Below, in pieces: positions 43,455-53,008 of a stretch of 64,000 nucleotides of DNA (the first letter of the stretch is position 1; each line of letters opens with the position of its first letter). The DNA comes from Caviibacter sp963550915. Its GTDB lineage: Bacteria > Fusobacteriota > Fusobacteriia > Fusobacteriales > Leptotrichiaceae. Under the pieces are notes generated by a model that did not search any database, was not told where the DNA came from, and was given only the letters and a program-made list of their open reading frames with translations. Position numbers and translations under genes: made by a program. The stretch covers positions 1 to 64,000 of the forward strand of contig CAUVEB010000002.1 of NCBI GenBank assembly GCA_963550915.1, given 5' to 3'.

Positions 43455-44831
43455 TTAATCCTCCTTATTAAGGTATTTTTCAAGATATTTATCTCTAATT
43501 CTCTTAAGTTCTGTTCTTGGTAATATTCTAAGTAATTCCCAACCTAAATCAAGAGTATCTTGTATAGTTCTATTTTTAGTAAATCCTTGTCCTACATATT
43601 CTTCTTCAAATCTTTGTGCAAATTTTGCAAATAATTTATCTGTATCAGATAATGCTGATTCCCCAAGTATTACTGCAAGTTCTTTAGCTTCTTTACCTGT
43701 TGCATAAGCTGCGAATAATTGGTTCATTGTATCTGCATGATCTTCTCTTGTTTTGTTTTCTCCTATACCCTTATCTTTTAATCTTGAAAGAGATGGTAGT
43801 ACATCAATTGGTGGCATAATATTTTTCTTATATAGTTCTCTACTTAATATTATTTGCCCCTCTGTTATATATCCAGTTAAGTCTGGAATTGGATGTGTCT
43901 TATCATCTTCTGGCATTGTTAAAATAGGTATTTGTGTTATTGAACCAGGTTTACCTTTAATTTTACCTGCTCTTTCATATAGAGTTGAAAGGTCAGTATA
44001 TAGGTATCCAGGGTATCCACGTCTACCTGGTACTTCTTTTCTTGCAGCTGATATTTCTCTTAGTGCTTCACAGTAGTTAGTAAGGTCTGTTATTATAGTT
44101 AAAACATGCATACCTTTTTCAAAAGCTAAATACTCAGCACAAGTAAGTGCCATTCTTGGAGTTGCTATACGTTCTACTGCAGGGTCATTTGCAAGGTTTA
44201 TAAACAGAACTGCTCTATCAATTGAACCTGTTTTCTTAAAGTCTTCTATGAAAAATTCTGCTTCTTCATAAGTTATACCAACAGCTGCAAATACAACGGC
44301 AAACTTTTCTCCACTACCAAGTACTTTTGCTTGTCTTGCTATTTGTGCAGCAAGTTCAGCGTGTGGAAGTCCAGAACCTGAGAATATTGGTAATTTTTGT
44401 CCTCTAACTAGAGTATTAAGTCCATCTATTGCTGAAACTCCTGTTTGAATAAATTCAGACGGATAGTCTCTTGAAACTGGATTTAATGCCATACCATTAA
44501 TATCTAATCTTTTTTCTGCAATAAGTTTTGGACCATTATCCATTTCTTCTCCAAGTCCATTAAATACTCTACCTATCATATCTTCTGAAACTCTTAATGT
44601 TAATGGTTTTGCTAAAAATCTAACCTTTGAATTAGTCATATTTATTCCAGCAGCAGATTCAAATAATTGTACTATAGCTTTATCGCCGTCTATTTCAAGT
44701 ACTTTACCAAGTCTTATTTCTCCTGTTTGTGTTTCAATCTCAACTAATTCCTCATATTTTACACCTTCAACACCTGTAACAGTCATTAGAGGCCCAACTA
44801 TTTCTTTTATTGTTTGATATTCTTTTATCAT
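43455..44831 (-). CDS. ntpB: V-type ATPase subunit B (regulatory, non-catalytic)
   Basis: This 458-residue head subunit lacks a full P-loop, having 'FSGSGLPHAELAAQIARQA' at that position, as expected for B. Other landmarks are 'GRVFNGLGEEMDNGP', 'PGRRGYPGYLYTDLSTLYERAG' and 'GSITQIPILTMPEDDKTHPIPDLTGYITEGQI'. It forms a hexamer with subunit A. The ATG shares four bases with the end of ntpA. Confidence 0.96.
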   Translation of the reverse strand: MIKEYQTIKEIVGPLMTVTGVEGVKYEELVEIETQTGEIRLGKVLEIDGDKAIVQLFESAAGINMTNSKVRFLAKPLTLRVSEDMIGRVFNGLGEEMDNGPKLIAEKRLDINGMALNPVSRDYPSEFIQTGVSAIDGLNTLVRGQKLPIFSGSGLPHAELAAQIARQAKVLGSGEKFAVVFAAVGITYEEAEFFIEDFKKTGSIDRAVLFINLANDPAVERIATPRMALTCAEYLAFEKGMHVLTIITDLTNYCEALREISAARKEVPGRRGYPGYLYTDLSTLYERAGKIKGKPGSITQIPILTMPEDDKTHPIPDLTGYITEGQIILSRELYKKNIMPPIDVLPSLSRLKDKGIGENKTREDHADTMNQLFAAYATGKEAKELAVILGESALSDTDKLFAKFAQRFEEEYVGQGFTKNRTIQDTLDLGWELLRILPRTELKRIRDKYLEKYLNKED

Positions 44832-46588
44832 ACTAGTTCCTCCTTAACTGCCTTTACTAATTCATTTATTTCTAAAGGTATATTTTTTGTAATTTCATCT
44901 ATTTGTGCTATATCTTTTTCATCTATATATTTTGCTCTAGCTATTCTTTCTCTAATAGGTAGATTTAATAAATCACCTAAATATACTCCTTCTTTAAGAG
45001 CTAGTACTGATTTATCATAAAATTCAAGTACCATGCTTAACATTTTGTCTTGTTTTGCAAGTGATGTAAATGTATCTTGTTCATGGAATGCATTTTGTTG
45101 TAAGAAGTCTTCTCTTATACTCTTAGCAGCTTCAAGCTTAAGTTGGTCATCATAAGATAAAGTATCTTTTCCAACAAGTCTTACTATTTCTTGAAGATTT
45201 GATTCTTCTTGAAGTAATCTCATAGCCTTAGTTCTTCTACTAGAAAAAGTCTCGTCAAAATTTTTATCCATCCATTCATCAACTTTTGATTGATAAAGTG
45301 AATATGAATTAAGCCAGTTTATTGCTGGGAAGTGTCTTCTATATGCTAATGATGAATCAAGTCCCCAGAAAACTTTAACTATTCTTAGAGTTGCTTGTGA
45401 AACTGGTTCTGATATATCTCCACCTGGAGGTGAAACTGCACCTATAACAGTTAATGCTCCTATTCTTTCATCATCTCCAAGACATACAACTTTTCCTGCT
45501 CTTTCATAGAACTCTGCTGCTCTTGATGATAGATATGCTGGGTATCCTTCATCCCCTGGCATTTCTTCTAGACGTCCTGACATTTCACGAAGTGCTTCAG
45601 CCCATCTTGATGTTGAGTCTGCCATTATTGATACAGAATATCCCATATCTCTAAAGTATTCTGCTATTGTTATACCAGTATAAATCGATGCTTCTCTCGC
45701 AGCAACCGGCATATTTGAAGTGTTAGCAATTAATACTGTTCTTTTCATAAGTGATTGTCCTGTTTTTGGATCTATTATTTCTGGAAACTCCATTAAAACG
45801 TCTGTCATTTCATTTCCACGTTCTCCACAACCAACATAAACAACTATTTGTGCATCTCCCCATTTTGCAAATTGGTGTTGCACTACTGTTTTACCTGAAC
45901 CAAATGGACCTGGTACACAAGCGGTCCCACCTTTTGTTACTGGGAAGAATGTATCTATTACTCTTTGTCCTGTAATAAGTGGTTCATCAGGATTTATTTT
46001 TTCCTTATATTTTCTACCACGACGTACAGGCCATTTTTGTATCATATTAATATTTATTCCAGATACAACTGCAACAGTTTCTTCTACTGTGAATTCCCCT
46101 GAATTTATTACTTCAACTACTCCAGAAACTCCATATGGAACCATAATTTTATGTTCTATAAGTGAAGTTTCTTGAACTACTCCTAAAATATCTCCTGCTG
46201 ATACACTATCTCCAACATTCTTTCTAGGTTCAAAGTTCCATTTTTTCTCTCTATTAAGTGCTTTAACTTCAACACCTTTTTCTAAAAAGTCCCCTATTTG
46301 TTGTCTTATCATATCAAGCGGTCTTTGTATACCGTCAAACATATTTTCAAGCAGTCCAGGACCAAGCTCAACACTTAAAGGTTCTCCAGTTGAGATAACA
46401 GGTTCTCCGGGACCTATACCTGAAGTTTCTTCATAAACTTGTATTGAGGCTTTGTCATCTCTCATTTCTATTATTTCACCTATAAGCTTCTTATCTCCAA
46501 CTTTAACAACGTCATAGACATTTGCCTCGTCCATGTCGCATGCTACTACAAGTGGACCTGAAACTTTTATAATTTTACCGACTTTCAA
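44828..46588 (-). CDS. ntpA: V-type ATPase catalytic subunit A
   Basis: This 586-residue catalytic subunit hydrolyses ATP. The P-loop is 'GPFGSGKT' (227-234). The N-terminal barrel and the bulge domain (about 115-185, absent from F-type beta) are present, and 'SRWAEALREMSGRLEEMPGDEGYPAYL' is the conserved catalytic core region. The start is TTG at 46588, with AGGAGG six bases upstream, an unusual codon for a highly expressed gene. It follows ntpF by ten bases. Confidence 0.96.
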   Translation of the reverse strand: MKVGKIIKVSGPLVVACDMDEANVYDVVKVGDKKLIGEIIEMRDDKASIQVYEETSGIGPGEPVISTGEPLSVELGPGLLENMFDGIQRPLDMIRQQIGDFLEKGVEVKALNREKKWNFEPRKNVGDSVSAGDILGVVQETSLIEHKIMVPYGVSGVVEVINSGEFTVEETVAVVSGININMIQKWPVRRGRKYKEKINPDEPLITGQRVIDTFFPVTKGGTACVPGPFGSGKTVVQHQFAKWGDAQIVVYVGCGERGNEMTDVLMEFPEIIDPKTGQSLMKRTVLIANTSNMPVAAREASIYTGITIAEYFRDMGYSVSIMADSTSRWAEALREMSGRLEEMPGDEGYPAYLSSRAAEFYERAGKVVCLGDDERIGALTVIGAVSPPGGDISEPVSQATLRIVKVFWGLDSSLAYRRHFPAINWLNSYSLYQSKVDEWMDKNFDETFSSRRTKAMRLLQEESNLQEIVRLVGKDTLSYDDQLKLEAAKSIREDFLQQNAFHEQDTFTSLAKQDKMLSMVLEFYDKSVLALKEGVYLGDLLNLPIRERIARAKYIDEKDIAQIDEITKNIPLEINELVKAVKEELV

Positions 46589-46598
46589 GTTAATCCTC

Positions 46599-46928
46599 CT
46601 AAAATATATTTGTACCTATTGCTTTTTCAATATTTTCATCTATTTTATTCATTCCAATATTAAGACTACCTCTATTACTTGGTATTAAAGTAATCATAGG
46701 TAAGGTACTTGTTTTAAATCTATTTATTACTTCTGGGCAAGAATTTGCATATTCTTCAGTTATAAAGATAATGCCGTATTCTTTTGTAGCAAGATGTTCT
46801 ATTACTTTTTTTACTCTTGATTCTAACTCTTCTTCATTTTCAGAAAATTCTATTGGATAAACATCAACACCTAAAACTTTAAAAGGACTAATTGAATCTT
46901 TATCGCCAACTACAGCTAGTTTATACAT
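46599..46928 (-). CDS. ntpF: V-type ATPase subunit F
   Basis: This 109-residue Rossmann-like subunit caps the central stalk with D. It shows 'VVGDKDSISPFKVLGVDVYPI' at the N-terminus and 'GIIFITEEYANSCPEVINRF' mid-chain, the family pattern. The C-terminal helix contacts the rotor. Its start overlaps the end of ntpC by eight bases. Confidence 0.93.
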   Translation of the reverse strand: MYKLAVVGDKDSISPFKVLGVDVYPIEFSENEEELESRVKKVIEHLATKEYGIIFITEEYANSCPEVINRFKTSTLPMITLIPSNRGSLNIGMNKIDENIEKAIGTNIF

Positions 46929-47841
46929 AAATATCTCTCATCCTTTCTTTTATAACAGTAGTGTCAATTTTGTTTATCTTACCTGTCATAATTAGTCTTA
47001 TAGCCTTTATTTCATATTCTTTTGCTATAATATACGTTATTACAGGTTCAATACCATAATTAACATTCTTGTATTCTTTCATTGTGTTTATTAATAAATT
47101 GTCTAATTCTTTTTCAAGATGAGATATCTTAGCAAATTTTGAGTACATATCCCACATTTTTTTATTATCAAACATTTTCTTTAAATCGTCTATATATGAA
47201 TCTTTTTCATAAATATCAAGTAATTCTTCATTATCAAATATACAAGAACTTGCATAATTAATATCTCTTTTTTGATTTTTAAGTCTTAAAAATGTTAAAA
47301 GATTATATGAATCAATTGATAGATTATAGTACTTATCTAAAATTTCAAGACCTGTTGCACTACACATTTTCTTTAATTTTTCAAAGTATAGTTTATCAAG
47401 AGATACAACAGCTTTTTGAACATCATTTGTCTTTTCATATTCATTAAGTGCTTGTTTATATTCTTTTTCAAGATCTATATAGGCTAAATTTATTATCTTT
47501 TCACTAATTGTTTTATTAGTTATCTCACCTTTAAGTCTTATTTTTAAATTTTGAAATTCATATTTAAGTGCTAATATTTTTAGTATTTCATCATGATCTT
47601 TTACAAGTTCTTTTGCAAATAAATATGCTCTTTTTGTTTCATTTGATAGAATTTCTTCAAAGTCTTCTTCTCTTACAACACCAGCCATACTTTTACTATA
47701 GTCTGTTTCACTTAATATTTTTAATATATCAAGTGCTGTATTTGCATCTATCATACGCATAAGTTTAGACATTGAAAGAAGTTTTTTTTCTGATACTTTA
47801 ACTAAGGCTGCAGCTTGTACATATTCCATTTTATCTATCAT
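46921..47841 (-). CDS. ntpC: V-type ATPase subunit C (d-type rotor coupling)
   Basis: This 306-residue, mostly helical protein is the socket that joins the central stalk to the membrane ring (yeast subunit d equivalent). It has the three-fold internal repeat of V-ATPase C/d proteins, with 'NLKIRLKGEITNKTISE' and the C-terminal 'ITYIIAKEYEIKAIRLIMTGKINKID', the most conserved part of the family. TAGGAGG precedes the ATG. It lies nine bases after ntpE. Confidence 0.92.
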   Translation of the reverse strand: MIDKMEYVQAAALVKVSEKKLLSMSKLMRMIDANTALDILKILSETDYSKSMAGVVREEDFEEILSNETKRAYLFAKELVKDHDEILKILALKYEFQNLKIRLKGEITNKTISEKIINLAYIDLEKEYKQALNEYEKTNDVQKAVVSLDKLYFEKLKKMCSATGLEILDKYYNLSIDSYNLLTFLRLKNQKRDINYASSCIFDNEELLDIYEKDSYIDDLKKMFDNKKMWDMYSKFAKISHLEKELDNLLINTMKEYKNVNYGIEPVITYIIAKEYEIKAIRLIMTGKINKIDTTVIKERMRDIYV

Positions 47842-47850
47842 ATCTGCCTC

Positions 47851-48396
47851 CTAGTTAAATAAGTATTCTTTTATTTTTACTTCAATTTCATCTTTAGTAT
47901 ATTCTATTAAAGCCTCAAATGTGTAATTTTCAAAAATTCCATTTTTTTCTATCATAAAACCTGTATTTATTCTATCGCTAAATTTAACATTATCTAATCC
48001 TAAGTCCATATTTTCATATGCTCTTGGAAGAATAAGGCATTCATTGTTTGCTAATGGTCTATTTTCTAATATTCTTGTAATATATCCCCTTATTTTTTCA
48101 CTAGGGATATTTTTGATTTCATTATTTAATACTTCAAACATGTTAGTTATAGCTTGTTGTTTAGCTGATAATATGATGTTTCTTGCTTTTAATTTTGTTC
48201 TTGATTTTAATTTTTCAAGTTCTGCATTTTCAAGAACTTCATATTCCATGTTTAACTTTTCTATCTCTTTTTTAGTATTAAGCTCATAATTTTTAGCATA
48301 TATATTAGCTTTTTCATTAGCTTCACTTAGAATGAATTCAGCTTTTTCATTAGCTTCTTCTAATATTTTCGCTATTATTCTTTCTAAATTTTCCAT
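47851..48396 (-). CDS. ntpE: V-type ATPase subunit E (peripheral stalk)
   Basis: This 181-residue peripheral stalk subunit has a long N-terminal helix rich in Glu, Ala and Lys (about 1-75, 'AKILEEANEKAEFILSEA'), with three near-repeats of 'ANEKA', and a globular C-terminal domain. With subunit G/H it forms the stator that resists rotation. Position between K and C matches the conserved operon order. A GGGGGG-containing site precedes the ATG. Confidence 0.9.
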   Translation of the reverse strand: MENLERIIAKILEEANEKAEFILSEANEKANIYAKNYELNTKKEIEKLNMEYEVLENAELEKLKSRTKLKARNIILSAKQQAITNMFEVLNNEIKNIPSEKIRGYITRILENRPLANNECLILPRAYENMDLGLDNVKFSDRINTGFMIEKNGIFENYTFEALIEYTKDEIEVKIKEYLFN

Positions 48397-48426
48397 TTTC
48401 CCCCCTTAATGCTTATTTTTGCTTTA

Positions 48427-48906
48427 TTAAAATGCAACTGCACCTAAAAGGATAAATGAAATAACGAATGCAAGTAGTGCATAAATTTCAACCATAACTG
48501 CATAAATTATACCTTTAACTTGTTGACTTTCATTTTTAATTAAGATTGTTATACCTGCTGTAGATACTTTAGCTTGTGAAACAGCTGAGTATAGTCCTAC
48601 AAAAGCTATTGGTAAACAAGCTGCAAGTAAGTATAATCCTTGTTGTGTTGTCATCATTAATGGATTTTGAGGTAATCTATTTAATGCAAGTAGACCTATT
48701 GCAAATCCATAAAGTCCTTGTGATCCAGGTAGTAATTGTAATATAAGTGATTTGGCAAATTTTTCAGGTTCATCAATAACTACTGCTGTTGCTGCTTCCC
48801 CTACCATTCCTACACCTTTTGCTGACCCCATACCAGGTAAAATTACAGCTAATGCTATTCCTATAATCGCAAAAACTAATCCTGCATTTTTAAACATTTC
48901 TAACAT
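48427..48906 (-). CDS. ntpK: V-type ATPase membrane ring subunit K (sodium-type)
   Basis: This 159-residue rotor proteolipid has four helices in two similar hairpins. The ion site can be aligned with Enterococcus hirae NtpK, whose Na+ ligands are known. 'LQLLPGSQGLYGF' supplies the Leu-Ser-Gln equivalents (Thr64 of E. hirae replaced by Ser62), Gln111 lies in 'SAVSQAKV', and Glu140 in 'AVMVEIYALLAF'. Only one carboxylate is present for four helices, a gear ratio associated with ATP-driven pumping. TTGGAGG precedes the ATG. Confidence 0.93.
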   Translation of the reverse strand: MLEMFKNAGLVFAIIGIALAVILPGMGSAKGVGMVGEAATAVVIDEPEKFAKSLILQLLPGSQGLYGFAIGLLALNRLPQNPLMMTTQQGLYLLAACLPIAFVGLYSAVSQAKVSTAGITILIKNESQQVKGIIYAVMVEIYALLAFVISFILLGAVAF

Positions 48907-48927
48907 ATCTCTATTTCCTCCAATTTT

Positions 48928-50871
48928 TTATTTATTATTTTTTTCTTTTATACTTATATATTTTTCTTCAATTTTGAAATCCTTAAATTCACGTCCTCCA
49001 CCTTCATAGAATTTACCAAAAAACTCTACGTATATAAGTCTTGCTGAGTGAACATAAGCTCCAAGTAGTGCAAGTCCCATATTAAATGTTTGACCGAATA
49101 TAAAGATGATAATAGTAAATACTATTGTAAGTGGGCTAAATCCTATCATAGAACAGATTTGGTTTACTGATTGTGCTATAAATCCTCCTGAAAGACCTAG
49201 TGCCATAAGTCTTGCATATGATATGAAATCTCCCATATATCCAGAAACTCCATAAAGTGCATACATTCCAAGACCTATACGTCCACCCATACTATTTTTT
49301 ATTTCTCTACCACCTGTTAGCACTATGCCTATCATTGATAATATCATTAGATATTTAGATATTTTAAATGCTATTTCAGGTAGTCCTAAACTGCTACCAG
49401 CTAGAAGTATGATTATACTAGTAAGTAGAATATACCAGAATAATACATCATATACTGCATCTAGATATTTACCGTCTTTTATACTTACATATGCTTTAGC
49501 TCCAAGACCTACAAATACATGTACCACACCTATAACTATTGACATTGCAAGTATAGTGTTATAGTCTTTTGCAGGGTCTATAAGGCTTGGTATAGGAAGT
49601 GGTAAACTAAAGTATGATCCGTATATTGCTCCCCATATCATTATTGAAAAACTTAGATAAAAGAAGAATTTTATATTCTTTTTCATATTTTCATTAAGCT
49701 TACAAGTTTTAAGTATTATACCTGTAACAAGTGCCATTATTAGTCCGTATCCAGCATCTGCTACCATCATACCGAAGAATAACCAGTAAAATGGAGCTAC
49801 AAGTGGAGTAGGATCAATTTCATTGTATTTAGGCATAGAATAAGTCTTTACAAGTCCTTCAAAAGCATCTGAAAAAGCATTATTTTTAAATTTTATAGGT
49901 ACGTCCATATTATCTTTTTCTGCTTCTTTTAGCTCTAAATGATAATAGTTAGTACATACATCTTTTATCATTTTTTCAAACTCTTTTACCTTTATTTGTG
50001 GTATATATCCTGTAATTATACTAAGTTTATCTGTCTTACCAAAAGTTTCACTTACATTTTCTTTTAGTTTTTCATTATTGTAGTACTCATAACATATTTC
50101 AAGCATTTCTATTTCATTTGCAAGAATTGAAAGGTTTTTCTCAATTAAAATATTTTCTTCTTTTTTAGCTAATATTTCTTTTTCATATTCTTCTATATAT
50201 TCTAACGGAGTCTTATTTAGTTCAATATTTGTTTTGCTATAACCGTATTTTCTTAATATTTCCATTATTTCTTGTTCACTATTATTTGAAAACACAAAAG
50301 CTATAGTTTTTTCTTTATTTGTTTCATTTAATATTTCATAATAAATATCAAAATCTTTTAATTCTTCAGTAAGTCTACTAAACGTTTTTGTAAAAACCGT
50401 TCCAATTGTAACACTACTTTGCTTTAGAGTACTAAAGTCTTTTTTAGATACATCAAGTTTTTCATATGGTTTATATTCTGCTATCTTATTTTTAGCATTT
50501 TCAATTAACTTGTAATTTGAATCAAGTTCAAATGAGTAATTATTTACTTCATCTATTATTTTTCCAAAATTACTATTTTTAGCAAATATGCTAAGCTCTT
50601 CATAACTAAATTCTCTATTACCATTTTTAAAGCTCTTTAATGCACTTTTTGACTTTGCATACTTTCTTAATTTTTTTATTGTTAAATCAAGCTTATATAT
50701 ATTATCTTCAAGATCTTCAACTTGTTCAGATACAAAATTAGTATATCCATAATCTTCAATTAAAGTTTTTCTAAAATCTACTTCTTTGAAGTTTTGCATT
50801 GTACTAAGTATATCTTTTTTATCGTTGTCAAATATTATTAAGCTAAATTTACTCATTTTTAATATAGCCAT
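48928..50871 (-). CDS. ntpI: V-type ATPase subunit I (a-type stator)
   Basis: This 647-residue subunit has a cytoplasmic, coiled-coil-rich N-terminal half (about 1-340) and a membrane half with about eight segments. The ion half-channels with the key Arg lie in 'YGVSGYMGDFISYARLMALGLSGGFIAQSVN'. 'PTPLVAPFYWLFFGMMVADAGYGL' marks the start of the membrane part. It carries ions to and from the K ring. Spacing to neighbours is 10-21 bases. Confidence 0.93.
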   Translation of the reverse strand: MAILKMSKFSLIIFDNDKKDILSTMQNFKEVDFRKTLIEDYGYTNFVSEQVEDLEDNIYKLDLTIKKLRKYAKSKSALKSFKNGNREFSYEELSIFAKNSNFGKIIDEVNNYSFELDSNYKLIENAKNKIAEYKPYEKLDVSKKDFSTLKQSSVTIGTVFTKTFSRLTEELKDFDIYYEILNETNKEKTIAFVFSNNSEQEIMEILRKYGYSKTNIELNKTPLEYIEEYEKEILAKKEENILIEKNLSILANEIEMLEICYEYYNNEKLKENVSETFGKTDKLSIITGYIPQIKVKEFEKMIKDVCTNYYHLELKEAEKDNMDVPIKFKNNAFSDAFEGLVKTYSMPKYNEIDPTPLVAPFYWLFFGMMVADAGYGLIMALVTGIILKTCKLNENMKKNIKFFFYLSFSIMIWGAIYGSYFSLPLPIPSLIDPAKDYNTILAMSIVIGVVHVFVGLGAKAYVSIKDGKYLDAVYDVLFWYILLTSIIILLAGSSLGLPEIAFKISKYLMILSMIGIVLTGGREIKNSMGGRIGLGMYALYGVSGYMGDFISYARLMALGLSGGFIAQSVNQICSMIGFSPLTIVFTIIIFIFGQTFNMGLALLGAYVHSARLIYVEFFGKFYEGGGREFKDFKIEEKYISIKEKNNK

Positions 50872-50881
50872 AAATTTTTCC

Positions 50882-51190
50882 TCATCTTATTATATCTTCT
50901 AAAATTTTATAAACGACATCAAAGCTCTTGTTATTTGCATCTTGTATTATTTCTTGTGCCTTTATATTAGCATCTTGTACAAATGATGAAAGTTCATTTT
51001 CTAGCTCTTTTGTCTTATTAGAAAGTTTTTCTTCTAATTCCAACTTGGTATTTTTTATAGCTAATTCATGCTTTTCTTTTTCTTTTTGTTCTGCATTTAA
51101 TTTAATCTCTTGTGCATCTATATTCGCTTTTTGTATTATTAAAGCAGATTTTTCTTCAGTTTCTTTAATTTTACTTATCGCTTCAACCAT
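50882..51190 (-). CDS. V-type ATPase subunit G/H (peripheral stalk)
   Basis: This 102-residue protein is nearly one continuous helix: 'EAISKIKETEEKSALIIQKANIDAQEI' (shown in part) and 'SSFVQDANIKAQEIIQDAN'. It fits the AhaH/NtpG-type partner of subunit E. I start at the ATG at 51190, which overlaps the asd stop as TAATG and has AAAGGAGG upstream. A longer frame to 51283 runs antisense-like through asd with no homology. It is the first gene of the V-ATPase set and is coupled to asd. Confidence 0.85.
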   Translation of the reverse strand: MVEAISKIKETEEKSALIIQKANIDAQEIKLNAEQKEKEKHELAIKNTKLELEEKLSNKTKELENELSSFVQDANIKAQEIIQDANNKSFDVVYKILEDIIR

Positions 51191-52173
51191 TAACCATTTA
51201 CCTCCTTTAATAATATAATTTGTTGTGCTATCTGAACTGCATTTGTGGCTGCTCCTTTTCTTATGTTGTCTGCTACTATCCATAAATTAAGTCCATTTTC
51301 CACTGAAAAATCACGTCTTACTCTACCAACATATGTTTTATCTTTACCTTCAACATCAATTGGCATTGGTAAATCTTCTAGTACTACACCTGCACTTTTA
51401 GCAAGTCCAGCCTTTAATTCTTCAAGATCAAAGCTTTTTTCAAGTTCTAAATTAACACTTACTGCATGTGAATATCTAACAGGAACTCTCACACAAGTTG
51501 CTGTAATTTTCATATCAGGTTTTGATAAAATCTTTCTTGTTTCATTTATCATTTTTAATTCTTCTTTTGTATAACCTGTGTTTTCATCAAACTTATCAAT
51601 ATATGGGATTAAGTTAAAGGCTATTTGTGATGTAAATTTTGTTGATTTTTCACCTTTTAAATTGTTCTCTAAATCTTGTAATCCTTGTTGACCTGCACCT
51701 GATACAGATTGATATGTTGAATAAACAACTCTTTTTATCCCATATTTATCATCAATATATTTTAGAGCCGGTATTACAGTTATAGTTGAACAATTTGGAT
51801 TTGCTATTATTTTATTATCCTTTATTGTGTCTGAATTTACTTCAGGTACAACTAAAGGTACATTTTCATCCATTCTAAAAAAACTACTATTATCTATAAC
51901 TACTGTACCATTTTTAGCAAACTTTGGTGCATATTCTTTTGATATATCTGCCCCTGCTGAAAATAGGGCGATGTCTATATCAGCTCTTATATTTTCATCA
52001 TTTAACTCTATTATCTTATATTCTTTACCATTATACAACACTTTTTTACCCTTTGATCTAGCTGAAGCATAAAGATATAGTTCACCTATTTCAACATTTC
52101 TTTCACTTAGTACTTTTAGCATTGTTTGTCCTACAAGTCCAGTTGCTCCTACAACTGCTAAATTTAATTTCAT
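51190..52173 (-). CDS. asd: Aspartate-semialdehyde dehydrogenase
   Basis: This 327-residue NADPH enzyme reduces aspartyl phosphate to aspartate semialdehyde, the branch point to DAP/lysine, threonine and methionine. The coenzyme motif is 'VVGATGLVGQTMLKVL' and the catalytic Cys128 is in 'IANPNCSTITV'. 'RVPVRYSHAVSV' and 'VGRVRRDFS' complete the set. It shares one base with the V-ATPase G/H start. It lies about 58 bases after dapF with no clear promoter between. Confidence 0.95.
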   Translation of the reverse strand: MKLNLAVVGATGLVGQTMLKVLSERNVEIGELYLYASARSKGKKVLYNGKEYKIIELNDENIRADIDIALFSAGADISKEYAPKFAKNGTVVIDNSSFFRMDENVPLVVPEVNSDTIKDNKIIANPNCSTITVIPALKYIDDKYGIKRVVYSTYQSVSGAGQQGLQDLENNLKGEKSTKFTSQIAFNLIPYIDKFDENTGYTKEELKMINETRKILSKPDMKITATCVRVPVRYSHAVSVNLELEKSFDLEELKAGLAKSAGVVLEDLPMPIDVEGKDKTYVGRVRRDFSVENGLNLWIVADNIRKGAATNAVQIAQQIILLKEVNG

Positions 52174-52231
52174 TTTTTATCTTAAATATCCTTTCATGTA
52201 TTTTATATTTTATAAAATTTTTTTATAGTAC

Positions 52232-53008
52232 TTATTTAACCAAATTAAAAATTTCATCACAAATAAGACCATCAAAAACTTTAGTTGCCGTGCCTGTCAT
52301 GTAGACATTTTCATTTTCTATATCTATATTTAAAGAGCCTCCTAGTAAGTTTACCTTACAGTTATTAGAAACTAAGCCCTTTTTATGTGCTATAACAACA
52401 CTTGCACTAGCACCTGTACCACATGCAAGGGTTATACCTACTCCACGTTCAAAAGTATAAACATTTATTTCTTTATCTGATATTACATGAACTAAATTTA
52501 CATTTGTACCTTTTGGAAATATTTCATAGTTTTTCTCGATTTGAACTCCGTATTTTTCTAAAAATTCAAAGTCTATACTACTATCAATAATAGTGCAATG
52601 ATCTGTACCTGTATCTACAAAATCTATATTTATTTTTTTATCGTTTACAATAATTTGTTTATCTAAAAATTTTATTGTTGCCTTACCAAGACACACCCTA
52701 TATTTATCGTCTACTTTACTAATATTTTTTATGCCTGCTAAGGTATTAATATTAGTAAAATCTTCTCCTTTTAAATCAAGGTATTTTGCGTAGCATCTTA
52801 TACCGTTACCACACATTTTAGCAACACTACCGTCTGCATTAAAAAATTTCATAAAAGGCATGTTATCTTTTACACTGTTTATTATTACTCCGTCTGCTCC
52901 AATTCCAAAATGTCTATCACAGAGTTTTTGTATTTGTTCTTGTTCTATATTTTCATCTGTTATTATGAAATCGTTACCAAGTCCGTTAAATTTAGAAAAC
53001 TTTACCAT
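52232..53008 (-). CDS. dapF: Diaminopimelate epimerase
   Basis: This 258-residue cofactor-free racemase converts L,L-DAP to meso-DAP. The two active cysteines are Cys66 in 'MCGNGIRCYAK' and Cys196 in 'ACGTGASA'. The N-terminal 'KFSKFNGLGNDFIITD' is the family start. Presence of dapF indicates DAP-type peptidoglycan or lysine synthesis from L,L-DAP. It overlaps dapA by 17 bases. dapB, dapD/H and dapE are not in the window. Confidence 0.95.
   Translation of the reverse strand: MVKFSKFNGLGNDFIITDENIEQEQIQKLCDRHFGIGADGVIINSVKDNMPFMKFFNADGSVAKMCGNGIRCYAKYLDLKGEDFTNINTLAGIKNISKVDDKYRVCLGKATIKFLDKQIIVNDKKINIDFVDTGTDHCTIIDSSIDFEFLEKYGVQIEKNYEIFPKGTNVNLVHVISDKEINVYTFERGVGITLACGTGASASVVIAHKKGLVSNNCKVNLLGGSLNIDIENENVYMTGTATKVFDGLICDEIFNLVK

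Noticed and set aside
51191..51283. N-terminal extension of the V-ATPase G/H subunit
   Set aside because: It runs through the end of asd in another frame; the ATG at 51190 has a strong ribosome site and starts the family-like helix.
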